In this document: positions 54,424-63,516 of the stretch, one piece after another
How the letters are laid out: every line of letters starts with the position of its first letter
Numbering within the stretch: position 1 is the first letter of the stretch
Assembly (NCBI RefSeq): GCF_000741175.1
Contig: NZ_JGYS01000008.1
Span: forward strand, 97,519-161,518
DNA length: 64,000 nucleotides
Reading direction: 5' to 3'
Source of the DNA: Bifidobacterium callitrichos DSM 23973
GTDB taxonomy: Bacteria; Actinomycetota; Actinomycetes; Actinomycetales; Bifidobacteriaceae
The notes under the pieces: generated by a model
What the model was told of the DNA's origin: nothing
Seen by the model: the letters and a program-made list of their open reading frames with translations, nothing else
Database searches by the model: none
Position numbers and translations under genes: made by a program

Positions 54424-55287
54424 ATGCAGTACATCGAGCGGACGATCGAGGGCATCGACGGCAGTGAGGCACGGTTCGTCGGATACGTGGCGGACAACAG
54501 TCGGGAGATGGATCCGGTGCGGCGCCGCACGTCCATCCTGATCCTGCCCGGCGGCGGGTACGCAATGACCTCGGACCGTGAGGCCGAGCCGGTGGCGCTC
54601 AGGTTCCTCGGCCGCGGATTCAATGTGTTCATCCTGCGGTATTCGGTTCGTCCGAGCCGGTATCCGGTGGCGTTGGTCGAGGCGGGTGAGGCGATGCGCC
54701 TCATTCGCGATCATGCCGACGACTGGCATGTGGACCCACGGCGCGTGGCGGTGCTGGGCTTCTCGGCCGGCGGCCATCTGGCGGCGAACCTCGCCACCGC
54801 GGCCGGCGACGACGACCTTCGCGCGCACGGTCTGGACCCGGACGAGGTCCGTCCGGACGCGCTGATGCTGGCCTATCCGGTCATCACCTCCGGGCCGCTG
54901 GCTCATCACGGCAGTTTCCGCTGCCTATTGGACGACGCGGCGGATGACGCGGCGATGCTGGAGCGCCTGTCGATCGAGCGGCACATCGACGTGAAGACGC
55001 CGCCGGTGTTCGTCTGGCACACGATGACCGACACCACCGTGCCGGTGGAGAACACGCTCATGCTCGTCCAAGCCTGTCATGCCGCCGGCGTGAGCGTCGA
55101 GGCGCACCTCTTCCCCGAGGGCAGCCACGGGTTGTCATTGGGCGACGAGGAGACCGCGGGCGACGGCAAATTCGCCAACGTCGTCCCGTGCGTGCAATGC
55201 TGGCCGCGCCTGGCGGAGGACTGGCTGCGCCGCACCTTCGCGGACGCGTCCGGTCATAGGCCGGCTCGGGTGCCGGCGGATCGGTGA
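54424..55287 (+). CDS. Alpha/beta hydrolase, esterase-like
   Basis: 287 residues, cytoplasmic. Oxyanion motif LPGGGY (41-46), nucleophile S114 in GFSAGG, acid D203 and His H235 complete a triad, a layout seen in acetylxylan-esterase and BD-FAE-like carbohydrate esterases. SD GAGGAGG is 6 nt before ATG 54424. Substrate not visible; no glycosidase neighbour. Confidence 0.85.
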   Translation: MQYIERTIEGIDGSEARFVGYVADNSREMDPVRRRTSILILPGGGYAMTSDREAEPVALRFLGRGFNVFILRYSVRPSRYPVALVEAGEAMRLIRDHADDWHVDPRRVAVLGFSAGGHLAANLATAAGDDDLRAHGLDPDEVRPDALMLAYPVITSGPLAHHGSFRCLLDDAADDAAMLERLSIERHIDVKTPPVFVWHTMTDTTVPVENTLMLVQACHAAGVSVEAHLFPEGSHGLSLGDEETAGDGKFANVVPCVQCWPRLAEDWLRRTFADASGHRPARVPADR

Positions 55288-55299
55288 GGGATCGATGAA

Positions 55300-55953
55300 T
55301 CAGAACATCGGATCCCGCGGGCGTCCTTCCGCGTCGTTGAATTGGTTCGACATCCCCGTCCACATCTCGTAGATGTACTGGGGGAACGGGTAGCCGCCGT
55401 TCTCCGGCGAGAAATGGAAGTTCCGTCCGGGGTCGGTGGCGTCGGCGTAGTCGGTGACCACATATCCGTCATCCTGCGGTGACAGGGTGACACATTCGGC
55501 GCTGACGGTGTCCGGGGACAATCCGTATTCATTGCGTTCGGCCGCTATGGCGTAGACGACCACCGTGCCGTCCTCCTGCGGCATGCAGTTGGCTACCCAG
55601 ACGCCTTCGATGCCGTCGTCGTAACCCGTCACCTCGGCGCTGTGGCGGTGGAATACGGCCTTCCTCGTCGCCCGGAGAATGGGCTCCGGGCGCTTGGTGC
55701 AGTCCGTATCGGTCCGCCATATCGGCGAGATGTCCATGTATCGGTCGTGCTCGGTGCGCAGTCCGGTGACCTCGTACCCCGGTCCGATCGCCCGCTCTAC
55801 AGTCGTTCCCGCTTCGGAGCGGCTGCTGTGCGCGGCGAAGACGGGCATCTCCCAATGCAGGTACTGGATTCCGTCGAGCATCGGCGTGGCGGCGAGACCG
55901 CCGATGAGCAGGACGATGAATCCCGCGATCTTGGCCATGTGTCGTGCGTTCAT
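55300..55953 (-). CDS. Membrane-anchored or exported protein of unknown function
   Basis: 217 residues. One N-terminal hydrophobic segment (about 7-27, GFIVLLIGGLAATPML) preceded by basic residues, and the rest is polar with cysteines at about 85, 123 and 153. No lipobox. No recognisable family. SD GGGAGA precedes ATG 55953. Convergent with the hydrolase, 12 bp apart. Confidence 0.7.
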   Translation of the reverse strand: MNARHMAKIAGFIVLLIGGLAATPMLDGIQYLHWEMPVFAAHSSRSEAGTTVERAIGPGYEVTGLRTEHDRYMDISPIWRTDTDCTKRPEPILRATRKAVFHRHSAEVTGYDDGIEGVWVANCMPQEDGTVVVYAIAAERNEYGLSPDTVSAECVTLSPQDDGYVVTDYADATDPGRNFHFSPENGGYPFPQYIYEMWTGMSNQFNDAEGRPRDPMF

Positions 55954-56101
55954 GATGCCGTCTCCCGTCTCGTTCGCGAGTGGCCGCGATTCCGTGCTGT
56001 CACCACCATTGTGAACCGGCCGATCCCGCCCGCCAAGACGCGGTAAAGGGATCGTTTACTTCGATTAGGGGATCATCGGCCGGCTCCCTAGCATGGGCCT
56101 C

Positions 56102-56803
56102 ATGAACAACAACAGCCGTGCATCGGAATCATCGGGATCTCCCCGCGACGGGTCCTCGGGACCCGTGAGGTCCGCGCATGCCGTCGCCATCGGGCTGGTG
56201 GATAACGATCCATACGCCCTGGCGTACCTTCGCGTGGCCATCGAACGACTCGACCCGAGATTCCATATGATCTGGGCGGTCTCCACCGGGGCCGCGGCGA
56301 TCCACCGGTGTCTGCACACGCCGAAGCCGCCGGACGTGCTGGTGAGCGACATGTCGCTCACCGACATGACCGGGCCGGAGGTGTGCGCCGCCCTGCGCCG
56401 GGGCGGATCGACGATCGGTGTCGTCGGCATCACAGCCCTCGACCCGGAGTCGTTCGCCGACAGTCTGGCTCGGGCCGGCGGGCAGGCGCTCGTCGCTAAA
56501 GAGGATATTCCGCGCGTACTCGGTTCCGCGATAGTCAAGGCGGCACAGGGCTGGAGTCGACCGGAGTCGTCCGACGGCCACAGTCAACCGGCCGCGGGTC
56601 CTGATCGTCTCGGCCGTCTCAGCGAACGCGAGCTGGCGGTCGCGAGACTGTACGGCAGGCATCTGACGACCGGGGAGATCGCGCGGGCACTCGGCATCAG
56701 CGAATCCACCGTCCACGTGCACATGCACCACGCCATGAGGAAACTGGGAGTCGCCACGCGACAGGAGGTAATACGGATATGTCAGGTACAGCATCGCATA
56801 TGA
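56102..56803 (+). CDS. NarL/LuxR-type response regulator (second)
   Basis: 233 residues from ATG 56102. Receiver with VDND and phospho-Asp in VLVSDMSLTDMTG; LuxR helix-turn-helix LTTGEIARALGISESTVHVHMH. ATG 56102 is 7 nt after TAGCAT (56089-56094), leaderless-type; ATG 56093 overlaps that box. Overlaps the kinase start by 25 bp. Paralogous to the regulator at 28292 (both share the DMSL motif). Confidence 0.88.
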   Translation: MNNNSRASESSGSPRDGSSGPVRSAHAVAIGLVDNDPYALAYLRVAIERLDPRFHMIWAVSTGAAAIHRCLHTPKPPDVLVSDMSLTDMTGPEVCAALRRGGSTIGVVGITALDPESFADSLARAGGQALVAKEDIPRVLGSAIVKAAQGWSRPESSDGHSQPAAGPDRLGRLSERELAVARLYGRHLTTGEIARALGISESTVHVHMHHAMRKLGVATRQEVIRICQVQHRI

Positions 56804-58101
56804 CGTTCATGACATCGTTGACGGGGCTAATGAGGCTGTTCCGGCCGAGAACCGCGGCGGAGGGTGGGCTGGCCGATGGCCGTCCGCATCCGTTGCTGAC
56901 GGTGGTGGCCGTGCTGATCGCGGTCGCCAATCTGGTCGATACGGGCAACCTCCTCATGAACGGGTGGTTTTCGCTCGACGATCCCCGATACGCGCTCATG
57001 GGTGTCTGTTCCCTCGCGGGCACGGCGTGCCTTGTGGTCGCGACGCCGTTCATCGGCCGCACGCCATACCGTGCGGCGCATGTCGTGTGCGGGATATGGC
57101 TCGTCATGTGCTGCGTTCCCGCGTCGCTGTTCACGTCGTCGTGGACGCTGATGCTCAACGTGCTGCTCGCCATCGCCGTGACCGCGCACGGGAACGTGCT
57201 GGCGGGACAGATCGCGTTTGATCTGTGCGTGCTGACGCCGCTGGTCACTGGGTCAATCGCGGACGTGGTGCATCCCGACTACCTGATGGTGGTGTTGTGT
57301 GCCTTCATCATGGTGTGCCTCAACGCCGTGATGGCGGTGATCGTGGCGGCGTCCGCGCTCCGTCGCCGTGAGCGTGACCAGTGGGAGCGCGATCAGCGGT
57401 TGCGCCGCGACCAGGTCGTTCATCAGCTGCACGACGACGTGGCGAACCGGTTGAGCTACGTGCTGCTCCGGTTTCAGCGCGACGAACGCGATGATCGGGA
57501 CGGTCGTGATGGCGGTCGGCCTGATCGCGATCAGGAGATGGTTCAGGACGTGCGTGACGCACTGGACAGTACGCGGCGGGCGGTGCATGTGCTCTCGGGA
57601 AATGAGGGCGCGGATGCGGCGGGCCCCGGCGTCGGTGATCCGGCCGATCCGTCTGGCGCGTCCGGCGGGTCCGTCTGTGACGAAACGTCGTGGGGTGCGT
57701 TGCGCGCCTTGGTGACGGCCGAATCCGCGCGGCTCGAGCGGATCGGATGCAATGGCACCGTGGTGATGCCGCAGAGTGTGCCGACCGGTCTGGGGCGCGC
57801 GGATCTGACGATGGCGGCGTCCTTCCTCAAGGAGTGTTTCGCGAACATCGCCAAGCACGCCGATCCCGAACGGGGCTATGCGTTGGGCGTTTCGGGGCGC
57901 GCGGAAGGCATCGTCGTGTCACTGGCGGATACGCCGAAGCGGGCTGGCGCGCACGGCGCCGACCGTGATCGTCCGGCCGAGGGGGCTTCCACCGGCCGAG
58001 GGCTCGCCTACTACCGGGACTTCGCGGAGCGGCGCGGCGGCTCGCTCACCATTGAGGAGGACGCTGGTAACTGGTCCATGACCGCGCTCTTCCCCTGCTG
58101 A
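56779..58101 (+). CDS. Sensor histidine kinase (second)
   Basis: 440 residues. About six helices (38-195), then the H box with predicted phospho-His H218 in HQLHDDVANRLSY. An Asp/Arg-rich low-complexity stretch (about 235-255) sits in the dimerisation region. C-terminal ATPase G box is STGRGLAYYRDFAERRGG. SD AGGAGGT precedes ATG 56779 inside the regulator gene: true operon. Confidence 0.87.
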   Translation: MSGTASHMTFMTSLTGLMRLFRPRTAAEGGLADGRPHPLLTVVAVLIAVANLVDTGNLLMNGWFSLDDPRYALMGVCSLAGTACLVVATPFIGRTPYRAAHVVCGIWLVMCCVPASLFTSSWTLMLNVLLAIAVTAHGNVLAGQIAFDLCVLTPLVTGSIADVVHPDYLMVVLCAFIMVCLNAVMAVIVAASALRRRERDQWERDQRLRRDQVVHQLHDDVANRLSYVLLRFQRDERDDRDGRDGGRPDRDQEMVQDVRDALDSTRRAVHVLSGNEGADAAGPGVGDPADPSGASGGSVCDETSWGALRALVTAESARLERIGCNGTVVMPQSVPTGLGRADLTMAASFLKECFANIAKHADPERGYALGVSGRAEGIVVSLADTPKRAGAHGADRDRPAEGASTGRGLAYYRDFAERRGGSLTIEEDAGNWSMTALFPC

Positions 58102-58135
58102 CGGGTTGTTTTCTGGCCGATTACGTCCAGTGGTT

Positions 58136-58164
58136 TTGACTCGTCGGACATGTGGGCGTATGGT
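58136..58164 (+). promoter_or_regulatory. Sigma-70-type promoter of birA
   Basis: TTGACT (58136-58141), 17-nt spacer, TATGGT (58159-58164), then 7 nt to ATG 58172. The best canonical promoter in the window. Confidence 0.8.
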
Positions 58165-58171
58165 GAAGACC

Positions 58172-59083
58172 ATGATGTCATTGCTGAAGGTCGCAGCGCC
58201 GCGACTGGAAAGAACGAGATCGGTCGCGGACATGGTTGTCTCGGTGGCCGACATGGATTCGACTCATGCGGAGGCGCGACGCATGGTCGAGCGTGGCGAG
58301 ATCGTCGTGAACGTGGGCGAGTCCGGGGAACTGGCCTCGGGCCACCTGCCGATCACAGTGATCGCCGCCGACTACCTGAGCAACGCGCTGGTGCGGTTCG
58401 GCCGGCCGTGGATCACGGTGCCGGGCAAATCGCTCACTGCGACGGCGGTCGTGCCGGTGCCGACACGGGTCGCCGACGACGAGCTGTTCAACGGCTGGCT
58501 GGCGATGATCGGCGAGCTCGCCGCGCTGGACGCGCTCGAAGGCGAGATCGACGCGTGCGGCGCCCGCCCGTACGACGAGGACTGCGGGTTCAAACTGAAA
58601 TGGCCGAACGACATCTACTGCCACGGGCTCAAGATCGGCGGCACCGTCACCGAGGTGATGCCGTCGCCGTCCGGTGGCCCCGCGTCCGGAGCGTGGCGCG
58701 TGGTGGCGTTCAGCTTCGGCGCGAATCTGCTGGTGCCCGCCGACCACCTGCCCACGCCGCAGGCCACGTCGCTGCAGATGAACGTGGGGCCCCTGCCCGG
58801 CATCGAGGAGCTGCGCGACGGCGTGCTCTCCCGGTTCGTCGAGTCGCTGCGCAGGCGTCTGGAGACGTTCGCGGACTCGCCGATGGTCGAGGCCGGGCGG
58901 CTGCGTTCGGAGATGCGTCACGTCTGCTGGATGATGGGACGCGAGATCGAAGCGCAGCTGATCGACGGGTCGGCCGTGCGCGGCGTGGTCGTCGCGTTGA
59001 ACGACGACGCGTCGATCAACGTCGAGACGCCCGATGGCGTGACGCGAGCGCTGTTGGCGAGCGAGGTGGGGTTGCTGCAGTAG
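58172..59083 (+). CDS. birA: Biotin--protein ligase (BirA catalytic type, no HTH)
   Basis: 303 residues. KWPNDIY and FGANLL plus the C-terminal SH3-like domain identify biotin protein ligase. No N-terminal HTH, so it is not a repressor. The normally conserved GRGRRGR loop reads ALVRFGR here, only partly kept. Leaderless start at 58172 predicted from the promoter; 58160 is an alternative that overlaps the -10. Next to bioY and the biotinylated carboxylase. Confidence 0.82.
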   Translation: MMSLLKVAAPRLERTRSVADMVVSVADMDSTHAEARRMVERGEIVVNVGESGELASGHLPITVIAADYLSNALVRFGRPWITVPGKSLTATAVVPVPTRVADDELFNGWLAMIGELAALDALEGEIDACGARPYDEDCGFKLKWPNDIYCHGLKIGGTVTEVMPSPSGGPASGAWRVVAFSFGANLLVPADHLPTPQATSLQMNVGPLPGIEELRDGVLSRFVESLRRRLETFADSPMVEAGRLRSEMRHVCWMMGREIEAQLIDGSAVRGVVVALNDDASINVETPDGVTRALLASEVGLLQ

Positions 59084-59098
59084 CCATCCCGCGGTCTG

Positions 59099-59152
59099 GA
59101 CTACCCCTCAGTCCCGCTTTGCGGGCCGGCTCCCCTGACAAGGGGAGCCGGA
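59099..59152. repeat. Palindromic intergenic repeat (copy B)
   Basis: Closely matches 29058-29112: CTACCCCTCAGTCCCGCTT followed by GCTCCCCTGACAAGGGGAGC. Sits in the convergent gap between birA and bioY. Confidence 0.65.
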
Positions 59153-59175
59153 AGGACAGGGGCCTGCCGGCCGAT

Positions 59176-59799
59176 TCAGCGCAGGCGCGCGAGGCCGGCG
59201 GCGGCGAGGGAGGCGACGAACGCCTTGACGATGTCGCCGATGATGAAGGCCATCGAGGCGGCGGTCACGGCGGCGACCGGCAGGCCGGTCAGCGTCGACT
59301 GGATGAGGATGCCGAACGTGTAGACGACCACGACGCCGCCGACGAACGCCGCGGCGAAGTAGCGCAGTGCGGTCAGGATCGTGGCGGGCTTGCCCTTGGA
59401 GTCCTTGGAGTCCTTGGAGCCCTTGAGCAGCGCAATCACGACGACGCCCGGCAGGAAGCCGAGCAGGAAGCCGGCGCTCGGGCCGACCAGCGCCATCGTC
59501 GAGGCGCCGCCGGCGAACACCGGCAGGCCCGCCGCGCCCGCGGCGAGGTAGGCGGCGACGGCCGCGCCGGCCTGGCGCCACGTGAGCATGAGGCCCGCGA
59601 GCATGACGACGAAGGTCTGCAGCGTGATCGGCACCGGGGTCCCCGGAACCGGGATCTGGCCGGCCGCGGCGGAGACCCACATGAGCACGGCGAACAGCAC
59701 CGGCTTCCACGAAACGGCGGCCACACGGCGCGCGGTGGAGACGGTCTTGGATTCGGTCGCCTCGGCGGTCCGGGCGGTGGTTTCAGGCGTATTGGACAT
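59176..59799 (-). CDS. bioY: Biotin ECF-transporter S component
   Basis: 207 residues, about six helices after a ~28-residue hydrophilic start. GQIPVPGTPVPITLQTFVVM and GPSAGFLLGFLPG are BioY signatures. A small GSKDSKDSKG tandem repeat lies in a cytoplasmic loop. Biotin prototrophy genes are absent here, so import probably supplies biotin for the adjacent carboxylase. Confidence 0.93.
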   Translation of the reverse strand: MSNTPETTARTAEATESKTVSTARRVAAVSWKPVLFAVLMWVSAAAGQIPVPGTPVPITLQTFVVMLAGLMLTWRQAGAAVAAYLAAGAAGLPVFAGGASTMALVGPSAGFLLGFLPGVVVIALLKGSKDSKDSKGKPATILTALRYFAAAFVGGVVVVYTFGILIQSTLTGLPVAAVTAASMAFIIGDIVKAFVASLAAAGLARLR

Positions 59800-59862
59800 G
59801 ATGTTCCCCTTCTGTTGAGTGATTGACCCCGACGATAATCCCGTTAAGCTACGGTGACGTTT

Positions 59863-59885
59863 GTGGAACGTGACAAAAGTTCCAC
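59863..59885. promoter_or_regulatory. Shared palindrome between bioY and the carboxylase gene
   Basis: GTGGAAC-N9-GTTCCAC in the centre of the 145-bp divergent gap. Likely operator for a regulator of biotin or fatty-acid genes; no such gene is in the window (BirA lacks an HTH). Confidence 0.5.
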
Positions 59886-59944
59886 GGTCGTTTTGTAGAC
59901 ATTTCGATTGAAAGCGTCAGTAATCAGGAGAAGAATCTGACGCT

Positions 59945-61825
59945 ATGGGGCATATTGTCAAGAAACTGCTGATCGCCAATCGTGGTGAGATCGCCCTGCG
60001 CGTGGTGAGGACCGCGCGCGAGATGGGCATCGCCACGGTGGCCGTGTACGCCGAACAGGACCGCGGATCGCAATACGTCAGTCTCGCGGACGAGGCGTAC
60101 CTCCTGCCCGGCGACACCTATCAGGACACGTATCTCAACGAGGATCTGCTGATCGACATCATCCACCGTTCCGGTGCCGACGCGGTGCACCCGGGCTACG
60201 GGTTCCTCTCCGAAGTGCCGAGCTTCGCGCAGAAGGTCGAGGCGGCCGGCGCGATCTGGGTCGGTCCGCATCACACCGCGCTCGTCGATCTCGGCGACAA
60301 GATCACCGCCCGCAGGGTCGCCCTGCGCGCCAAGGTGCCGCCGGTGCCGGGCCTGTCCGAATCGGTCAAGGACATCCGCACGCTGCTCGACTTCGCGCAC
60401 ACGCACGGCTATCCGATCATGATGAAGCGCACGGACGGCGGCGGCGGACACGGCATCACCGTCGTGCGCGACGACGAGGAGCTGCGCCGCTTCTACACCA
60501 ATCACGACGCGCTCGAGGGCGGCGACCTCGACGAGTACTTCATCGAGAAGTTCATCGACAAGGCGCGTCACGTCGAAACCCAGTCCGGACGCGACTCCCA
60601 CGGCAACTTCACCGTCTATTCGACGCGTGACTGCTCGCTGCAGCGCCGCAATCAGAAGCTCGTCGAGGAGGCGCCCGCACCGTTCCTGTCCGAGAAGGTC
60701 GTCGAGACCCTCAAGGAGTACTCGCGCCGCCTGTTCGAGACGGTCGGCTACACCGGGCTCGGCACCTGCGAGTTCATGGTGACGCCGTACGGCAAGGTCT
60801 ACTTCCTCGAGGTCAATCCGCGGCTTCAGGTCGAGCACACCGTCTCCGAGGAGGTCTCCGGCCTCGATCTCGTGCGCGAGCAGCTCGTCATCGCCTCCGG
60901 CGGCGAACTGACCCCCGCTCCCGAGCCTCGCGGCCACAGCTTCGAGCTGCGCATCACCTCCGAGGATCCGGCCACGAACCTGACCCCGTCGGCCGGCACG
61001 CTGGAGCGCATCGTCTGGCCGTCCGGCCCGGGCGTGCGCATCGACACCGGCGTGGTCGAGGGCGACACTGTCTCCCCGAAGTTCGATTCGATGATGGGCA
61101 AGGTCGTCGTCACCGCGCAGAACCGCCTCGACGCGGTCGCGCGCGTGCGCCGCGTGCTCGACGAGATGACGATCGAGGGCGTGCCCACGCCGATCCCGCT
61201 GTTCAAGAAGATCTTCCGCGACGACGCGTTCACCGCCGAACACGGCCACGCCTTCGACGTGAGCACGAAGTGGCTGGAACGCACGTATCTCAACCGCGAG
61301 CCGGACACGGTGCACGCGGGCCAGCCCGCATCCCTCGCCGGAGCGACGGCGGGAGCGGATGCGAATGGCGAGAAGAAGGAGACCACCGAGACGTTCGTCA
61401 TCGAGATGAACGACAAGCGGGTCAAGCTCACCGTGCCGATCGACATCGTCGAGAACCTGACCGGCGGCGTGCGTGCGCGCGGAGCGAAGCGCCCGACGCA
61501 GCCGTTGCGTGGCTCCGGCTCGCACAGCGCCGGCCCCGCCCGCGGCGCGGTCGACGACGGCGCCAAGTCCGGCATCATCGCCTCCCCGATGCAGGCGGTC
61601 GTCACGCGCATCAACGTCGCCGAAGGCCAGCAGGTCGCGAAGGGCGATCTGCTCGTCGTGCTCGAATCCATGAAGATGGAGAACTACGTGTACGCGCCGG
61701 CCGCCGGCACGGTCACGAAGATTTTCGTCGGCCCCGCCGATGGCGTGGAGGCCGGCGACACGTTGGTCACGCTGGACGTGGTTGGGGCGTCCGGCTCGGC
61801 CAAGGGTGAGGAGGCCGCGAAATGA
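59945..61825 (+). CDS. accA3: Acyl-CoA carboxylase alpha chain (biotin carboxylase + BCCP)
   Basis: 626 residues. Biotin carboxylase part with ANRGEIALRV, ATP-grasp loop KRTDGGGGHGI and EVNPRLQVEH, then a linker (about 460-530), and a C-terminal BCCP domain with biotinyl Lys K577 in ESMKMEN. ATG 59945 is fixed by the N-terminus. It overlaps the beta subunit by 4 bp (ATGA). Produces malonyl-CoA (and/or methylmalonyl-CoA) for the type I FAS. Confidence 0.94.
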   Translation: MGHIVKKLLIANRGEIALRVVRTAREMGIATVAVYAEQDRGSQYVSLADEAYLLPGDTYQDTYLNEDLLIDIIHRSGADAVHPGYGFLSEVPSFAQKVEAAGAIWVGPHHTALVDLGDKITARRVALRAKVPPVPGLSESVKDIRTLLDFAHTHGYPIMMKRTDGGGGHGITVVRDDEELRRFYTNHDALEGGDLDEYFIEKFIDKARHVETQSGRDSHGNFTVYSTRDCSLQRRNQKLVEEAPAPFLSEKVVETLKEYSRRLFETVGYTGLGTCEFMVTPYGKVYFLEVNPRLQVEHTVSEEVSGLDLVREQLVIASGGELTPAPEPRGHSFELRITSEDPATNLTPSAGTLERIVWPSGPGVRIDTGVVEGDTVSPKFDSMMGKVVVTAQNRLDAVARVRRVLDEMTIEGVPTPIPLFKKIFRDDAFTAEHGHAFDVSTKWLERTYLNREPDTVHAGQPASLAGATAGADANGEKKETTETFVIEMNDKRVKLTVPIDIVENLTGGVRARGAKRPTQPLRGSGSHSAGPARGAVDDGAKSGIIASPMQAVVTRINVAEGQQVAKGDLLVVLESMKMENYVYAPAAGTVTKIFVGPADGVEAGDTLVTLDVVGASGSAKGEEAAK

Positions 61826-63429
61826 CCGACATCGTGAACAGCCCCGCCGTGCGTGACGCCGTGAAACAACCCGTGGAACAGAGCGGCCAGCCGCTGCGCG
61901 CCGCCGTGATCCGAGCGGCGCAGCTCGCCCGCGACGCTGAAAGCCGCGCCCGCGACAAGCAGCACGCCAAGCACAAGAAGACCGCGCGCGAGCGCCTCGA
62001 CCTGCTGTTCGACACCGGCAGCTTCGAGGAGATCGGCCGCTTCCAGGGCGGCAACATCAACGCGGGCAACGCCGGATCGGCCGTGATCTGCGGCTTCGGA
62101 CTCATCTACGGGCGCAAGGTCGCCGTCTACGCGCAGGACTTCTCCGTGCGCGGCGGCACGCTCGGCACCGCGGAGGGCGAGAAGATCTGCCATCTGATGG
62201 ACATGGCGATCAGCCTCAAGGTGCCGGTCGTCGCGATCGTCGACTCCGGCGGCGCGCGCATCCAGGAGGGCGTCGCAGCGCTCACCCAGTACGGGCGCAT
62301 CTTCCGCAAGACGTGCGAGGCGAGCGGCTTCATCCCCCAGATCTCCCTGATCCTCGGCCCCTGCGCCGGCGGCGCCGTCTACTGCCCGGCCCTGACGGAC
62401 CTCATCATCATGACGCGTGAGAACTCGAACATGTTCGTCACCGGACCGGACGTGGTCAAGGCCGCGACCGGCGAGACCATCTCGATGGCCGATCTGGGCG
62501 GCGGCGACGTGCACAGCCGCAAGTCCGGCGTCGCGCACTACCTCGGCGAGGACGAGTCCGACGCGATCGACTACGCGCGCACCGTGCTCGCCTACCTGCC
62601 GTCCAATTCGGACGAGCGGCCGCCGGTCTACGCCTACGCCGCCACACGCGCCGAACGCGACACCGCCAAGCGTCTCGCCGAGATCGTGCCGGACAATGAT
62701 CGTCAGCCCTACGACATGCTCGACGTGATCCGCTGCATCGTCGACTACGGCGAGTTCGTGCAGGTGCACGAACGCTTCGCCGCGTCCGCGCTTGTCGGCT
62801 TCGCCTGCATCGACGGGCATCCGGTCGGCGTGGTCGCCAACCAGCCGAACGTCAACGCCGGCATCCTCGACGTCGACGCCTCCGAGAAGATCGCCCGGTT
62901 CGTGCGTCTGTGCGACGCGTTCAACCTGCCGGTCATCACCCTCGTGGACACCCCCGGATACAAGCCCGGTGCCGAACAGGAGCACGCCGGCATCATCCGC
63001 CGCGGCGCCAAGGTGATCTACGCCTACGCCAACGCGCAGGTGCCGCTCGTCACCGTCGTGCTGCGCAAGGCGTTCGGCGGCGCGTACATCGTGATGGGAT
63101 CCAAGGCGATCGGCGCCGACATGAACTTCGCGTGGCCGTCCTCGCAGATCGCCGTCCTTGGTGCGGCCGGCGCGGTCAACATCATCCACCGTCACGACCT
63201 CGCCAAGGCCAAGGCCGCCGGCAAGGACGTGGAGGCGTTGCGTGCGCAGTACATCGCCGACTACGAGGAGACCACCGTCAACGCGAACCTCTCGCTCGAA
63301 CTCGGGCAGATCGACGCGATGATCGACCCCGAGCAGACGCGCGAGGCGATCGTCGAATCGCTCGCGACGCTCGCCACCAAGCGGCGCGTGCGGCACACGA
63401 CCAAGCACCACGGCAACCAGCCGCTCTGA
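61822..63429 (+). CDS. accD: Acyl-CoA carboxylase beta chain (carboxyltransferase)
   Basis: 535 residues. Crotonase-fold CT with N-terminal KKTARERLDLLFD, GGARIQEGV, GPCAGGAVY, and TPGYKPGAEQEH. Translationally coupled to the alpha chain. Substrate range (acetyl or propionyl) is not resolved from sequence alone. Confidence 0.94.
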   Translation: MTDIVNSPAVRDAVKQPVEQSGQPLRAAVIRAAQLARDAESRARDKQHAKHKKTARERLDLLFDTGSFEEIGRFQGGNINAGNAGSAVICGFGLIYGRKVAVYAQDFSVRGGTLGTAEGEKICHLMDMAISLKVPVVAIVDSGGARIQEGVAALTQYGRIFRKTCEASGFIPQISLILGPCAGGAVYCPALTDLIIMTRENSNMFVTGPDVVKAATGETISMADLGGGDVHSRKSGVAHYLGEDESDAIDYARTVLAYLPSNSDERPPVYAYAATRAERDTAKRLAEIVPDNDRQPYDMLDVIRCIVDYGEFVQVHERFAASALVGFACIDGHPVGVVANQPNVNAGILDVDASEKIARFVRLCDAFNLPVITLVDTPGYKPGAEQEHAGIIRRGAKVIYAYANAQVPLVTVVLRKAFGGAYIVMGSKAIGADMNFAWPSSQIAVLGAAGAVNIIHRHDLAKAKAAGKDVEALRAQYIADYEETTVNANLSLELGQIDAMIDPEQTREAIVESLATLATKRRVRHTTKHHGNQPL

Positions 63430-63435
63430 CTCATC

Positions 63436-63483
63436 GACTCATCGCATAACAGACTCATCGCATAACAGACTCATCGCATAACA
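63436..63483. repeat. 16-bp minisatellite, three perfect units
   Basis: GACTCATCGCATAACA three times (63436-63451, 63452-63467, 63468-63483), preceded by a partial unit. Located between accD and fas, just before the fas SD region. Confidence 0.85.
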
Positions 63484-63516
63484 GCACGTAAGAAAAACAC
63501 ACAGATAGGAACACAC

